Positions 31,768-39,558 of a stretch of DNA of 64,000 nt are shown here, piece after piece. Within the stretch, counting starts at the first letter, position 1. Every line of letters starts with the position of its first letter. This DNA comes from Pseudomonas sp. ANT_H12B. GTDB taxonomy: Bacteria; Pseudomonadota; Gammaproteobacteria; Pseudomonadales; Pseudomonadaceae. Location: positions 1 through 64,000 of the forward strand of contig NZ_VOBI01000024.1 in assembly GCF_008369325.1 (NCBI RefSeq), given 5' to 3'. Made by a program: the position numbers and the translations under genes. Below the pieces are notes generated by a model that ran no database searches, was not told the origin of the DNA, and saw only the letters and a list, made by a program, of their open reading frames with translations.

Positions 31768-32358
31768 ATGCCCGTTCCACAAACGATGTTTCAACTCAGC
31801 GGCCGCGGTTATGCAGCAGCCAAACTGAGCCATGCGACCCTTGTCATTATCGATGCCCAGAAAGAATACCTTAGCGGCCCCCTGGCCCTGAGCGGCATGG
31901 ATGCTGCCGTCGCGAACATCAAGCAACTGGTGGCCGCTGCCCGTACAGCCGGCCGGCCGATTGTGCATGTCAGCCATCTCGGTACCGTCGGTGGGCTGTT
32001 CGATCCACGTGGCGAGCGTGGGCAGTTCATTCCCGGGTTGGAGCCGCTTTCCGGCGAAATCAGAATTGAAAAAATCCTGCCGAGTGCTTTCCATGGCACG
32101 GATCTGAAAAAACGCCTGGAAGAACTGGGCTCGGTGGATCTGGTGGTATGCGGCTTCATGAGCCACTCCAGCGTCAGCACTACCGTGCGTGCGGCAAAAA
32201 ACCTGGGCTTTCGCTGCACCCTTGTTGAAGATGCCTGCGCTACCCGCGATTTGCCGTACAAAGGTGGTGTCCTCAGCGCTGAGCACGTTCATCAGACCGA
32301 AATGGCAATCATGGCGGACAATTTTGCAGTCGTTGCCCTGACGCAAGAGTTGATCTGA
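31768..32358 (+). CDS. Isochorismatase-fold hydrolase lacking the usual Cys
   Basis: This 196-aa cytoplasmic protein has the isochorismatase/cysteine-hydrolase fold. The conserved Asp is in LVIIDAQKEYL (about 27-37) and the Lys in IRIEKILPSAF. In most members the nucleophile lies in a G-x-x-T-x-x-CV-x-x-T pattern; here that segment reads CGFMSHSSVSTTVRAA, with Ser at the expected Cys place. A nearby Cys in LVVCGF is not in the canonical position. GAAGGAGCCCCAGA precedes the ATG. The reaction is therefore open, perhaps like the Cys-less PhzD. Confidence 0.8.
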   Translation: MPVPQTMFQLSGRGYAAAKLSHATLVIIDAQKEYLSGPLALSGMDAAVANIKQLVAAARTAGRPIVHVSHLGTVGGLFDPRGERGQFIPGLEPLSGEIRIEKILPSAFHGTDLKKRLEELGSVDLVVCGFMSHSSVSTTVRAAKNLGFRCTLVEDACATRDLPYKGGVLSAEHVHQTEMAIMADNFAVVALTQELI

Positions 32359-32489
32359 TCGACCTGCGATGAGCGGTCCATATCGCCGCTCATCCGCAAA
32401 GGCCTCTCATTTGCTGTAATTGTCTTAGCCTCAGGAACATCCCGGTCAACTCCCGGTCGAAGGGCCGATACCCATTGAGGAAGGTCGGA

Positions 32490-32810
32490 ATGAAGTTATC
32501 CGATGGATTTGACGCTCGCCGCTTGCGGCCCAAAGGCCAAAGCAACTGGCGTTTTCGATTCGGCGCAGCGTTTGCCGCGTTGCTGGCGATGTTCGGCGTA
32601 TTGCTTGCAATGGCCGGTGCCGCCAGCCTGCTGGGTCGCCCGCCGGCCCTAGGCGAATTGAATGCAAGCCCGCTGGGCTCGGCAATCATTTTGGCTGTTG
32701 GCCTGTTCTTTTTGTACATCGGCGTGTGGTTGTGGCGTCGTTGCCGTCGCCGTTCCCGTCAGTCGAGGGAGCTGAACATATCCCCGCACCTGATGAAAAA
32801 ACACGACTGA
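32490..32810 (+). CDS. Small two-helix membrane protein
   Basis: This 106-aa hypothetical inner-membrane protein has helices at about 25-45 (AAFAALLAMFGVLLAMAG) and 60-80 (GSAIILAVGLFFLYIGVWLW), and a basic loop-and-tail (RRCRRRSRQSR). GAGGAAGGTCGGA before the ATG at 32490 supports this start over the TTG at 32475. No family recognised. It lies between the isochorismatase-like gene and the Smr gene on the same strand. Confidence 0.7.
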   Translation: MKLSDGFDARRLRPKGQSNWRFRFGAAFAALLAMFGVLLAMAGAASLLGRPPALGELNASPLGSAIILAVGLFFLYIGVWLWRRCRRRSRQSRELNISPHLMKKHD

Positions 32811-32885
32811 GCCGAACACTTCGCGTTTTCTCGCGCCCGATTCGTCTTGAGTTGGGTAAACTGGCCGCCCTTCGCGGAGGCTGAC

Positions 32886-33443
32886 ATGCAAGACGACGAT
32901 TTTTCCCTGTTCAAAAACGCGATCCAAGGCGTCAAGCCGATCAAGCACGATCGCGCCGAAACCGGCAAACCCAAAGCTGACCGCGCGCAGATCGCCAAGC
33001 TGCGTCAGGCCGCCACCGTGCGCACCGATGCCACCACTGTCGACGGGCTGTCCGATCAATTCGTTATCGACGTAGGCCCGGAAGACGAGCTGATGTGGGC
33101 ACGCGACGGCGTTCAGGAAAGCCAGATGCGCAAGCTCAAGATCGGGCAGATCCCGTTCGAAGGCAGCCTCGACCTGCATGGCATGAACGTGGAAAAGGCC
33201 CGGGAAACTCTCTGGGCTTTTCTGGCTGAAGCGACCAAATTCGAAATCCGCTGCGTGCGCGTCACCCACGGCAAGGCTGTGCGTCTGGACGGCAAGCGCC
33301 CGATGATCAAGAGCCACGTCAACACCTGGCTGCGCCAGCATTCACAGGTGCTCGGCTTCACCTCGTGCCAGGCCAGACACGGCGGCGCCGGAGCGGTTTA
33401 TGTGATGCTCAAACGCACCATGATGGAAGGTCGCGACGAGTAA
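32886..33443 (+). CDS. Smr domain protein (YdaL-type)
   Basis: This 185-aa cytoplasmic protein has an N-terminal helical region (about 1-90) and a C-terminal Smr domain (about 95-180) with LDLHGMNVEKA (about 97-107), THGKAVRL and the GGAGAVYVML end. Smr domains in MutS2 and YdaL nick DNA or RNA; recent work links some to collided ribosomes. The exact role here is unknown. GCGGAGGCTGAC lies before the ATG. Two nearby genes downstream (folE, glutaredoxin-like) run in the same direction. Confidence 0.9.
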   Translation: MQDDDFSLFKNAIQGVKPIKHDRAETGKPKADRAQIAKLRQAATVRTDATTVDGLSDQFVIDVGPEDELMWARDGVQESQMRKLKIGQIPFEGSLDLHGMNVEKARETLWAFLAEATKFEIRCVRVTHGKAVRLDGKRPMIKSHVNTWLRQHSQVLGFTSCQARHGGAGAVYVMLKRTMMEGRDE

Positions 33444-33520
33444 ACCCGTCGCTTCACGCTTGCAGCGCCGTGTCCGCCACCGTACCCTTGCCCTTTGCGT
33501 AAAATCCCACAGGTAGTTTC

Positions 33521-34066
33521 ATGTCCCTGGAACAGAATTACACCGCGATTCTCGGCCAATTGGGCGAGGACGTCTCCCGCGAGGGCCTGCTCGACACGCC
33601 AAAACGTGCCGCCAAAGCCATGCAGTACCTCTGCCGCGGTTATGAACAGACGCTGGAAGAGGTCACCAACGGTGCCTTGTTCAGCTCCGATAACAGCGAA
33701 ATGGTGCTGGTGAAGGACATCGAGTTGTACTCGCTGTGCGAACACCATTTGTTGCCGTTCATCGGCAAGGCCCACGTCGCTTACATCCCGAGCGGCAAGG
33801 TGTTGGGGCTGTCGAAAGTTGCGCGGATCGTCGATATGTACGCCCGCCGCCTGCAGATCCAGGAAAACCTCAGCCGCCAGATCGCTGATGCGGTCCAGGA
33901 AGTCACCGGCGCCCTGGGCGTTGCGGTGGTGATCGAGGCCAAACACATGTGCATGATGATGCGCGGTGTGGAGAAACAGAATTCGTCGATGATCACCTCG
34001 GTGATGCTCGGTGAGTTCCGCGAAAACGCTGCCACTCGCAGTGAGTTTCTCAGCCTGATCAAGTAA
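33521..34066 (+). CDS. folE: GTP cyclohydrolase I
   Basis: This 181-aa enzyme converts GTP to dihydroneopterin triphosphate, the first step of folate and pterin synthesis. Type I hallmarks are visible: the zinc ligands in SLCEHHLLPF (Cys and His, about 68-77), the GLSKVARIV helix, and the later Cys in AKHMCMMMRGV (about 141-151). The length is slightly shorter than E. coli FolE. Pseudomonas carries more than one cyclohydrolase gene and this is one of them. A strong terminator follows. Confidence 0.95.
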   Translation: MSLEQNYTAILGQLGEDVSREGLLDTPKRAAKAMQYLCRGYEQTLEEVTNGALFSSDNSEMVLVKDIELYSLCEHHLLPFIGKAHVAYIPSGKVLGLSKVARIVDMYARRLQIQENLSRQIADAVQEVTGALGVAVVIEAKHMCMMMRGVEKQNSSMITSVMLGEFRENAATRSEFLSLIK

Positions 34067-34082
34067 ATCGCAGCACGAAGAA

Positions 34083-34109
34083 AACCGGCGCTCATCGCCG
34101 GTTTTTTTT
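34083..34109 (+). terminator. Terminator of folE
   Basis: AACCGGCG-CTCAT-CGCCGGTTTTTTTT, about 17 bp past the stop codon. Confidence 0.92.
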
Positions 34110-34166
34110 CGTCCGCGAAAAATCAGGTAAGCTGCGCGCCTTCTTTCGCCCCGTGAGGCTTATACC

Positions 34167-34538
34167 GTGTTCGTAAAAGCGCTTCGTGTCGGCCTTGGCC
34201 AACTGATCATCTTCATCGACTTCCTCACTCGCCCGAGCAAGAAGCAGCGCCCTGCCGCCGCTCAGGCTCAGGTCGAGACGGCCGCCAAGGACCTGACCCT
34301 GTATCAGTTCCACGCCTGCCCGTTCTGCGTGAAAACCCGCCGCACCCTGCGCCGCCTGAATGTGCCGGTGGCGCTGCGCGATGCTAAGAACAACGAGCAG
34401 GATCGCCAGACCCTGCTGGAGCAAGGTGGCAAGATCAAGGTGCCTTGCTTGCGCATTGAAGAGAATGGGCAGACCACGTGGATGTATGAGTCCAAGGTAA
34501 TCATTGATTATCTGGATAAGCGGTTCGCCGCGGCCTGA
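34167..34538 (+). CDS. Membrane-anchored glutaredoxin-like protein
   Basis: This 123-aa protein has an N-terminal hydrophobic anchor (about 5-19) and a thioredoxin/glutaredoxin-GST N-domain with the active site CPFC in FHACPFCVKTRR (about 48-60), the cis-Pro in KVPCLRI and the WMYESKVIIDYL helix. It would reduce disulfides or glutathione adducts near the membrane. It starts at GTG (34167) after GTGAGGCTTATACC. A bidirectional terminator follows. Confidence 0.88.
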   Translation: MFVKALRVGLGQLIIFIDFLTRPSKKQRPAAAQAQVETAAKDLTLYQFHACPFCVKTRRTLRRLNVPVALRDAKNNEQDRQTLLEQGGKIKVPCLRIEENGQTTWMYESKVIIDYLDKRFAAA

Positions 34539-34606
34539 TTCATTTGGGTTGCCTGGGCTTGCCCGCGATGAGGCCAGATCAAACACCACAAATTCCAGAC
34601 AAAAAT

Positions 34607-34632
34607 AAACCGGCGCTTGCGCCGGTTTATTC
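34607..34632. terminator. Bidirectional terminator
   Basis: AAACCGGCGC-TT-GCGCCGGTTTATT sits between the glutaredoxin-like gene and the convergent aminotransferase. A half REP (GGGCTTGCCCGCGATGAGG, 34556-34574) lies just before it. Confidence 0.85.
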
Positions 34633-34647
34633 GTTTCTACCCTCCCC

Positions 34648-35814
34648 TCAAGCCGCTTCCGCCGCCTGAGCCTGGCGCACCACCGCTGCCAAACGCTTGA
34701 GCCCCTCGTCCAGCCGCGCCGGGTCGATATGACTGAAGTTCAACCGCAGATGCCCATGATTATTATCCGGATCGGGGAAGAACGGCTCACCCGGCATGAA
34801 CGCCACATCCGCTGCCAGAGCAGCCTTGAGCAATGTGCGGGTATCCAGCGGCTGCTTGAGCGTCAGCCAGAAAAACAGCCCGCCCTGAGGCACGTTCCAA
34901 TCCGCCAGATCGGAAAAATGAGTGTCCAGGGCCGACTGAAACGCGTCCCGACGAACCCGGTAGAAGTCCCGCAATTCGCTGAGGTGATGCTGGAATTTCT
35001 CGCTGCCGATCCATTGCAGCGCTTGCCACTGGCCCACGCGATTGGTGTGCAGGTCGGCCGATTGCTTGAGCCGCAGCAAATGCGCGAACAGGTCCGGGCT
35101 GGCGATCAGGTAGCCCACCCGCAGGCCCGGAAGCAGGGTTTTCGACACAGTGCCGGTGTAGATCCAGCTGGCCTTTTTCAAGCGACTGACAATCGGCGTG
35201 GCGCTGCCGCCATCGAAGGTCAGCTCGCGGTAAGGCTCGTCTTCGATCAGGGTCACACCGAATTCATCGAGCAAGGCTGCCACGGCGTCGCGCTTGGCTA
35301 CGCTGTAGCGCACGGCCGACGGGTTCTGGAAGGTCGGGATCAGGTAGATGAAGGCGGGTTTGTGTTTTTCCAGGCGGGTGCGCAGCTCCGCCAGGTTCGG
35401 ACCATCGGCTTGCAGCGGGACGGTGATGCAGTCCGCGCCGAACAGCTGGAATATCTGCAACGCCGCCAGGTAGGTTGGCGCCTCAAGCAAAATCTCGGTG
35501 CCTTTGTCGATGTAGAGCTTGGCCGCCAGATCGAGGGTTTGCTGGGAACCGCTGACCACCAGCACCTGGCTCGCCTCGCATGGCACACCCAACGCCCGGG
35601 CTTCGGCTGCCAGGGCTTCACGCAGCGCAGGCTCGCCTTCGCTCATGCCGTATTGGCCCATGGACAGCGGCATGTCAGCCCACTCGACTTTCGGCAGCAT
35701 GGCTTCGGCCGGCAGACCCCCGGCAAACGACATCACTTGCGGACGCTGGGCAGCGGCGAGGATTTCACGGATCAAAGAACTTTTAAGGCGCGAGACACGT
35801 TCGGAAAAAGCCAT
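34648..35814 (-). CDS. PLP-dependent aminotransferase (class I/II, LysN/2-aminoadipate type)
   Basis: This 388-aa cytoplasmic aminotransferase is of the fold-type I branch related to 2-aminoadipate aminotransferase and to MocR C-terminal domains, but without a DNA-binding domain. Visible: SFAGGLPAEAMLP at the N-terminus, the EDEPYRELTFDG block (about 189-200) and the PLP lysine in SKTLLPGLRVGY (about 223-234). The ATG at 35814 begins MAFSERVSRLKSS. It is transcribed divergently from a MarR gene, with an operator 35 bp upstream, so the MarR protein probably controls it. The amino acid substrate is not determined. Confidence 0.9.
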   Translation of the reverse strand: MAFSERVSRLKSSLIREILAAAQRPQVMSFAGGLPAEAMLPKVEWADMPLSMGQYGMSEGEPALREALAAEARALGVPCEASQVLVVSGSQQTLDLAAKLYIDKGTEILLEAPTYLAALQIFQLFGADCITVPLQADGPNLAELRTRLEKHKPAFIYLIPTFQNPSAVRYSVAKRDAVAALLDEFGVTLIEDEPYRELTFDGGSATPIVSRLKKASWIYTGTVSKTLLPGLRVGYLIASPDLFAHLLRLKQSADLHTNRVGQWQALQWIGSEKFQHHLSELRDFYRVRRDAFQSALDTHFSDLADWNVPQGGLFFWLTLKQPLDTRTLLKAALAADVAFMPGEPFFPDPDNNHGHLRLNFSHIDPARLDEGLKRLAAVVRQAQAAEAA

Positions 35815-35848
35815 GGGGATCACCGGTAGCAAAGCCTGAGAAAAATAA

Positions 35849-35863
35849 GTCAAACTGGTTGAC
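35849..35863. promoter_or_regulatory. MarR operator, site 1
   Basis: GTCAA-ACTGG-TTGAC is a perfect inverted repeat of 5-bp arms, 35 bp upstream of the aminotransferase start and exactly 42 bp (four helical turns) from an identical-arm site 2. Confidence 0.7.
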
Positions 35864-35890
35864 CGAAATTACGACAGCCCGAACGGATAC

Positions 35891-35905
35891 GTCAATATGC
35901 TTGAC
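35891..35905. promoter_or_regulatory. MarR operator, site 2, over the marR start codon
   Basis: GTCAA-TATGC-TTGAC has the same arms as site 1. The ATG of the MarR gene (35897) lies inside it, so protein bound here would block its own expression. Confidence 0.7.
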
Positions 35906-36343
35906 CTTAAAAATCCCGGCACTCAGCAACAAGCCATGGAAGCGTTCTTCTTCGGCTACCAGGCTTTTACCGCCAAGGCCGACGAAATGCTCGAGCGCCG
36001 AGGCTTGAGCCGGGTGCATCAACGCATTGTGTTTTTCATCGCCCGTTACCCGAACCTGAGCGTCAAGGAACTGCTGGCCTTGCTCGGGGTGACCAAGCAG
36101 GCACTGAACATTCCGCTGCGCCAATTGGTGGAAATGCATTTGGTGAACAGCGTTGCGTCCGAGACTGACAAGCGTAAGCGGCTGCTGGAACTGACTGACG
36201 ATGGCGCGCGTTTCGAGCAGTCGCTGCGGCGTGAACAGGTGAAATTGCTTGAGCGGGTGTTTGCCGAAGCCGGGGAAACGGCGGTGAATGGGTGGCTGGC
36301 GGTAAATCTGGCGCTGGGTAAAGCCCAGGTCTTTCCAAGCTGA
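35897..36343 (+). CDS. MarR family transcriptional regulator
   Basis: This 148-aa DNA-binding protein has the winged-helix MarR domain: the recognition region LSVKELLALLGVTKQALNIPLRQLVEMHLV (about 53-82) and the wing with SETDKRKRLLELTDDG (about 90-105). It is divergent from the aminotransferase, and the two GTCAA-N5-TTGAC palindromes in the shared region are its likely autoregulatory targets. The ligand is unknown. The start ATG lies inside operator site 2. Confidence 0.9.
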   Translation: MLDLKNPGTQQQAMEAFFFGYQAFTAKADEMLERRGLSRVHQRIVFFIARYPNLSVKELLALLGVTKQALNIPLRQLVEMHLVNSVASETDKRKRLLELTDDGARFEQSLRREQVKLLERVFAEAGETAVNGWLAVNLALGKAQVFPS

Positions 36344-36412
36344 TCGGCTATAGCCGATATATCCCTATTGCCAAACTTTTCGTCTACAAAATCAAAAACA
36401 TTATTTGCTTTA

Positions 36413-36424
36413 TTTGTATACAAA
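36413..36424. promoter_or_regulatory. Purine-cluster palindrome, copy 1
   Basis: TTTGTATACAAA is a perfect 12-bp palindrome 129 bp upstream of the azgA-like gene. Related sites lie upstream of hiuH and puuE. The GT-N-N-AC core suits a GntR-family regulator, which is not encoded in this window. Confidence 0.65.
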
Positions 36425-36441
36425 AGCATAATCCATTTCGT

Positions 36442-36517
36442 GCGAGTTCCTGACCAAGCGGTCAACAAATTCGCAAGTGCCTCAAAGGGCCGCTGCCACC
36501 CTCATGGGTCCGGCCCT
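36442..36517 (+). other. Structured 5' leader of purine permease mRNA
   Basis: Two stem-loops in succession. First, GCGAGTT (36442-36448)/AATTCGC (36468-36474) encloses TGACC/GGTCA (36451-36464) with internal loops. Second, AGGGCC (36486-36491)/GGCCCT (36512-36517) encloses ACCC/GGGT. They lie just upstream of the permease start. They could be a riboswitch, such as the NMT1 (xanthine-I) class reported upstream of purine permeases, or a simple leader. I cannot confirm the class. Confidence 0.35.
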
Positions 36518-36552
36518 GGAAATAAAAATAAAACTCTTGAGGAGTACTCGCT

Positions 36553-37902
36553 GTGGAAAGCCGCAAATCCGAAGCCCCGCCACTGGAACTCTCGCCGCCA
36601 TTACGCAATGGCTGGCTGGAGCGCATCTTCAAACTCAGCTTGCACGGCACCACGGTGAAGACCGAGCTGATTGCCGGTCTGACAACCTTCATCACCATGG
36701 CTTACATCATCTTCGTTAACCCCAACATCATGGCCGATGCCGGGATCGATCACGGTGCCGCGTTCGTCGCCACCTGCATCGCCGCCGCGCTGGGTTGTCT
36801 GTTGATGGGCCTTTACGCCAACTGGCCAGTAGGCCTGGCGCCGGGCATGGGTTTGAACGCCTTCTTTACCTACACCGTAGTCGGCACCATGGGCTACAAC
36901 TGGGAAACTGCCCTTGGCGCGGTGTTTGTTTCCGGTGTGTTGTTCATGTTTCTGACTTTCTCGCGCATCCGTGAATGGCTGCTCAACAGCATTCCAGTGA
37001 GTTTGCGCTTTGCCATGGGCGCCGGCGTGGGCTTGTTTCTGGGGCTGATCGGCTTGAAAACCGCCGGCATCGTCGTCGATAGCCCGGCCACCCTGATCAA
37101 GCTTGGCTCCCTGCGCGAACCTGGCCCGCTGCTGGCCGCCATCTGCTTCCTGATGATCGCCGTACTCAGCTACCACAAAGTGTTTGGCGCGATTCTCATC
37201 AGCATCATCACCGTCACCCTGGCGGGTTGGGGCCTGGGCCTGGTGCATTACGAGGGCATCATGTCCGCACCGCCGAGCCTGGCACCGACCTGGATGGCCA
37301 TGGATGTCGCCGGTGTATTCAATATCAGCATGATCAGCGTGGTGCTGGCCTTCCTCTTCGTGCACATGTTTGACACCGCCGGCACCTTGATGGGTGTCGC
37401 TCAGCGCGCCGGTCTGGTGAACGCTGACGGCAAGATCGAAAACCTCTCCCGTGCCCTGAAAGCCGACAGTGCTTCCAGTGTATTCGGTGCGATGGTGGGT
37501 GTTCCGCCGGTCACCAGCTACGTGGAAAGTGCCGCGGGTGTCGCCGCAGGTGGTCGGACTGGTCTTACCGCTGTGACCGTAGGTGTGCTATTTATTGCCG
37601 CAATGTTTTTCGCACCGCTGGCTGGCATGATCCCCGCTTATGCAACCGCCGGTGCGCTGATTTATGTGGCGATGCTGATGATGGGCGGCATGAAGCACAT
37701 CGAATGGGACGAAGCGACCGACAGCATCCCGGCAATCGTTACCGCGATCATGATGCCGCTGACCTTCTCGGTTGCCGATGGCATCGCGCTGGGCTTTATC
37801 ACTTACGTCGTGCTGAAGGCCTGCACCGGTAAGCACAAGGAAATTTCCATCAGCCTGTGGGTGCTCTGCGCGATCTTCATCGCCAAGTTTGTTTTCTTGT
37901 AA
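36553..37902 (+). CDS. AzgA-type NCS2 purine permease (guanine/hypoxanthine/xanthine)
   Basis: This 449-aa inner-membrane transporter has about 13 helices and resembles AzgA/GhxP/PbuG: AYIIFVNPNIMADAG near the N-terminus, GLAPGMGLNAFFTYT (about 93-107), the HMFDTAGTLMG block (about 272-282) and PVTSYVESAAG (about 319-329). It would import hypoxanthine, guanine or adenine with protons. It begins at GTG (36553) after GAGGAGTACTCGCT. A purine-type palindrome and a structured leader lie upstream and a good terminator downstream. It feeds the catabolic cluster that starts 1.2 kb away. Confidence 0.9.
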   Translation: MESRKSEAPPLELSPPLRNGWLERIFKLSLHGTTVKTELIAGLTTFITMAYIIFVNPNIMADAGIDHGAAFVATCIAAALGCLLMGLYANWPVGLAPGMGLNAFFTYTVVGTMGYNWETALGAVFVSGVLFMFLTFSRIREWLLNSIPVSLRFAMGAGVGLFLGLIGLKTAGIVVDSPATLIKLGSLREPGPLLAAICFLMIAVLSYHKVFGAILISIITVTLAGWGLGLVHYEGIMSAPPSLAPTWMAMDVAGVFNISMISVVLAFLFVHMFDTAGTLMGVAQRAGLVNADGKIENLSRALKADSASSVFGAMVGVPPVTSYVESAAGVAAGGRTGLTAVTVGVLFIAAMFFAPLAGMIPAYATAGALIYVAMLMMGGMKHIEWDEATDSIPAIVTAIMMPLTFSVADGIALGFITYVVLKACTGKHKEISISLWVLCAIFIAKFVFL

Positions 37903-37929
37903 GCCTCAAGCGGTACACGTTTCAAAACA

Positions 37930-37955
37930 GCCTCACCCCGTCGGGTGAGGCTTTT
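37930..37955 (+). terminator. Terminator of purine permease
   Basis: GCCTCACCC-CGTC-GGGTGAGGCTTTT. The lysE start is only about 20 bp further. Confidence 0.85.
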
Positions 37956-37974
37956 GTGCAAATGGAGGAAAGTG

Positions 37975-38601
37975 ATGAGTCTGGAAACCTGGCTGCTGTT
38001 CAGCGGCGCTGCGCTGGTGGTAATCCTGATCCCGGGGCCACTGTCTTTGCTGATGATCAGCAACAGTCTGAATTACGGTTTGCGTCGTTCTTACCCGGCG
38101 TTTCTGGGTGGCGTGATTGCGTCGATCTGTTTGCTCAGTGCGTCGGCACTGGGTTTGGGCGCCTTGCTGCTAGCCTCGGAACAGTTGTTCAGCGCACTGA
38201 AAATCGTCGGCGCGCTGTACCTGTTCTACCTCGCCTGGCAGAGCTGGCAGCAATCACGTCTGCCATCGGTGGGCGCTGAAGTACCCCAGGCAGCGCCGGT
38301 TCCACGCTTTCGTGCACTGTTCGGGCGCGCGTTTGTGTTGGGCGCCAGCAATCCGAAAGACATCCTGTTCTTTGCCGCTTTCCTGCCGCAGTTCTTGAGT
38401 GCCGAACAACCGTTCCTGCCGCAGTTGCTGGTAATGATCGTGACCTGGACCGTTCTGGATTTGCTGTGCAAGTTGGCTTATGGCCTGGGCGCCCATGGCG
38501 CGGCGCGGTATCTGCGTAGCGGCAAGGGGCAGAGTTGGTTTAACCGGGTGAGTGCGGGGTTGTTCAGTGGTGCGGGTGCAGCATCCTTGTTGAGCCGCTA
38601 A
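37975..38601 (+). CDS. LysE family amino acid exporter
   Basis: This 208-aa inner-membrane protein has about six helices and the RhtB/LysE start LFSGAALVVILIPGPLSLLMISNSL. It probably exports amino acids such as threonine, homoserine or lysine. ATGGAGGAAAGTG precedes the ATG at 37975. It sits 72 bp past the permease stop, with a terminator between, so it may be expressed by read-through or by itself. The substrate is not determined. Confidence 0.85.
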   Translation: MSLETWLLFSGAALVVILIPGPLSLLMISNSLNYGLRRSYPAFLGGVIASICLLSASALGLGALLLASEQLFSALKIVGALYLFYLAWQSWQQSRLPSVGAEVPQAAPVPRFRALFGRAFVLGASNPKDILFFAAFLPQFLSAEQPFLPQLLVMIVTWTVLDLLCKLAYGLGAHGAARYLRSGKGQSWFNRVSAGLFSGAGAASLLSR

Positions 38602-38610
38602 AAACAAAAG

Positions 38611-38684
38611 CATCGCGGGCAAGCCCGCTCCCACAGTGGACTGTGGCGTTCACAGAAGCTGTGGGAGCGGGCTTGCCCGCGATG
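38611..38684. repeat. REP inverted pair
   Basis: Arms CATCGCGGGCAAGCCCGCTCCCACAG and CTGTGGGAGCGGGCTTGCCCGCGATG are perfectly complementary and form a compact REPIN between lysE and hiuH. Confidence 0.9.
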
Positions 38685-38716
38685 ACGCCAGACCCGACAC
38701 CTGCTTTCTCAAAGGC

Positions 38717-38742
38717 AAAAAAAGCCCGCAGCGTGAGCGGGC
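38717..38742 (-). terminator. Terminator of hiuH
   Basis: On the minus strand GCCCGC-TCACGCT-GCGGGC is followed by a seven-base T run. It lies about 40 bp after the hiuH stop. Confidence 0.85.
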
Positions 38743-38783
38743 AAAAGACCAAAGAAGCTTTATGCGCAGATTCTTGGGGGAGT

Positions 38784-39137
38784 CTAGCTTCCTCTGTAGG
38801 TCGAATAGCTGTACGGCGAAATCAGTAACGGCACATGGTAGTGATCCTGCTCGGCAGAGATGCCAAACCGCAGCACCACCACATCCAGAAACGCAGGTTC
38901 AGGAAGCTGAACGCCACGGGCGCGGTAGTAATCGCCCGCATGAAACTGAACCTGATAGACCCCGGAACGGTAGTCATCGCCTTGCAGCAGCGGTGCATCG
39001 ACACGGCCGTCGCCGTTGGTGATCGCGCTGGCGACCAATTCCAGCTGCGAGCCTTCAACGCGGTACAACTCGACCTTGATCGAGCTGCCCGGGCAACCGT
39101 GTGCAGCGTCCAAAACGTGTGTAGTCAAACGTCCCAT
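38784..39137 (-). CDS. uraH: 5-hydroxyisourate hydrolase (HiuH/UraH)
   Basis: This 117-aa transthyretin-like enzyme hydrolyses 5-hydroxyisourate to OHCU in urate breakdown. Active-site blocks are present: the N-terminal LTTHVLDAAHG (His), the central strand with Arg-rich YYRARG, the HYHVPLLISPY block, and the C-terminal signature YSTYRGS. The length matches the family. It is divergent from the puuE operon, with two purine-type palindromes in the shared region. Confidence 0.95.
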   Translation of the reverse strand: MGRLTTHVLDAAHGCPGSSIKVELYRVEGSQLELVASAITNGDGRVDAPLLQGDDYRSGVYQVQFHAGDYYRARGVQLPEPAFLDVVVLRFGISAEQDHYHVPLLISPYSYSTYRGS

Positions 39138-39267
39138 TGATTCTGCGCGCCTGCCTGCGTGGAGCAGTCAGACCTCGCGCCTCCCGAAGTCAGTTGAAAA
39201 GGAGACCGCACCGTTTCAAAGCACGAAACGCTGCGGCGAGCGACTGATTAAGACACTTTTAGTAAAA

Positions 39268-39279
39268 ATTGTACACAAT
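39268..39279. promoter_or_regulatory. Purine-cluster palindrome, copy 2
   Basis: ATTGTACACAAT, two 5-bp arms around AC, 131 bp upstream of hiuH. One centre step differs from copies 1 and 3. Confidence 0.6.
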
Positions 39280-39463
39280 AAAAACGACATTTTTGCGACC
39301 TGAACCGTCATTCATGAACTTCCAATGAATCTACTGCCAAACCATAAGATCTGCGGACCTTTCATCCATTAGCTGACCAATCAGGCAGATTTCTTGCAAT
39401 AACAGGTGCAGATGACAGTTCATCAAAAATGCAAAAAAACAGGCTTACAAAGTGGATATAAAG

Positions 39464-39473
39464 TTGTATACAA
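39464..39473. promoter_or_regulatory. Purine-cluster palindrome, copy 3
   Basis: TTGTATACAA, a perfect palindrome 86 bp upstream of the puuE start. It shares its 10-bp core with copy 1. Confidence 0.65.
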
Positions 39474-39558
39474 TTAGCCCATCGCTGTGACACCAGCCTG
39501 TCATCTGATCGCCAGGCCGCCACACAACCGTTCATCACGAATAAGAAGGAAGACTGCA

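Larger units (their letters stand above)
39138..39558. promoter_or_regulatory. Divergent control region hiuH/puuE
   Basis: An AT-rich, gene-free region of 421 bp. It contains ATTGT-AC-ACAAT (39268-39279) on the hiuH side and a perfect TTGTATACAA (39464-39473) on the puuE side. Both match the palindrome upstream of the purine permease. It is the probable control hub of the urate pathway. Confidence 0.7.
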
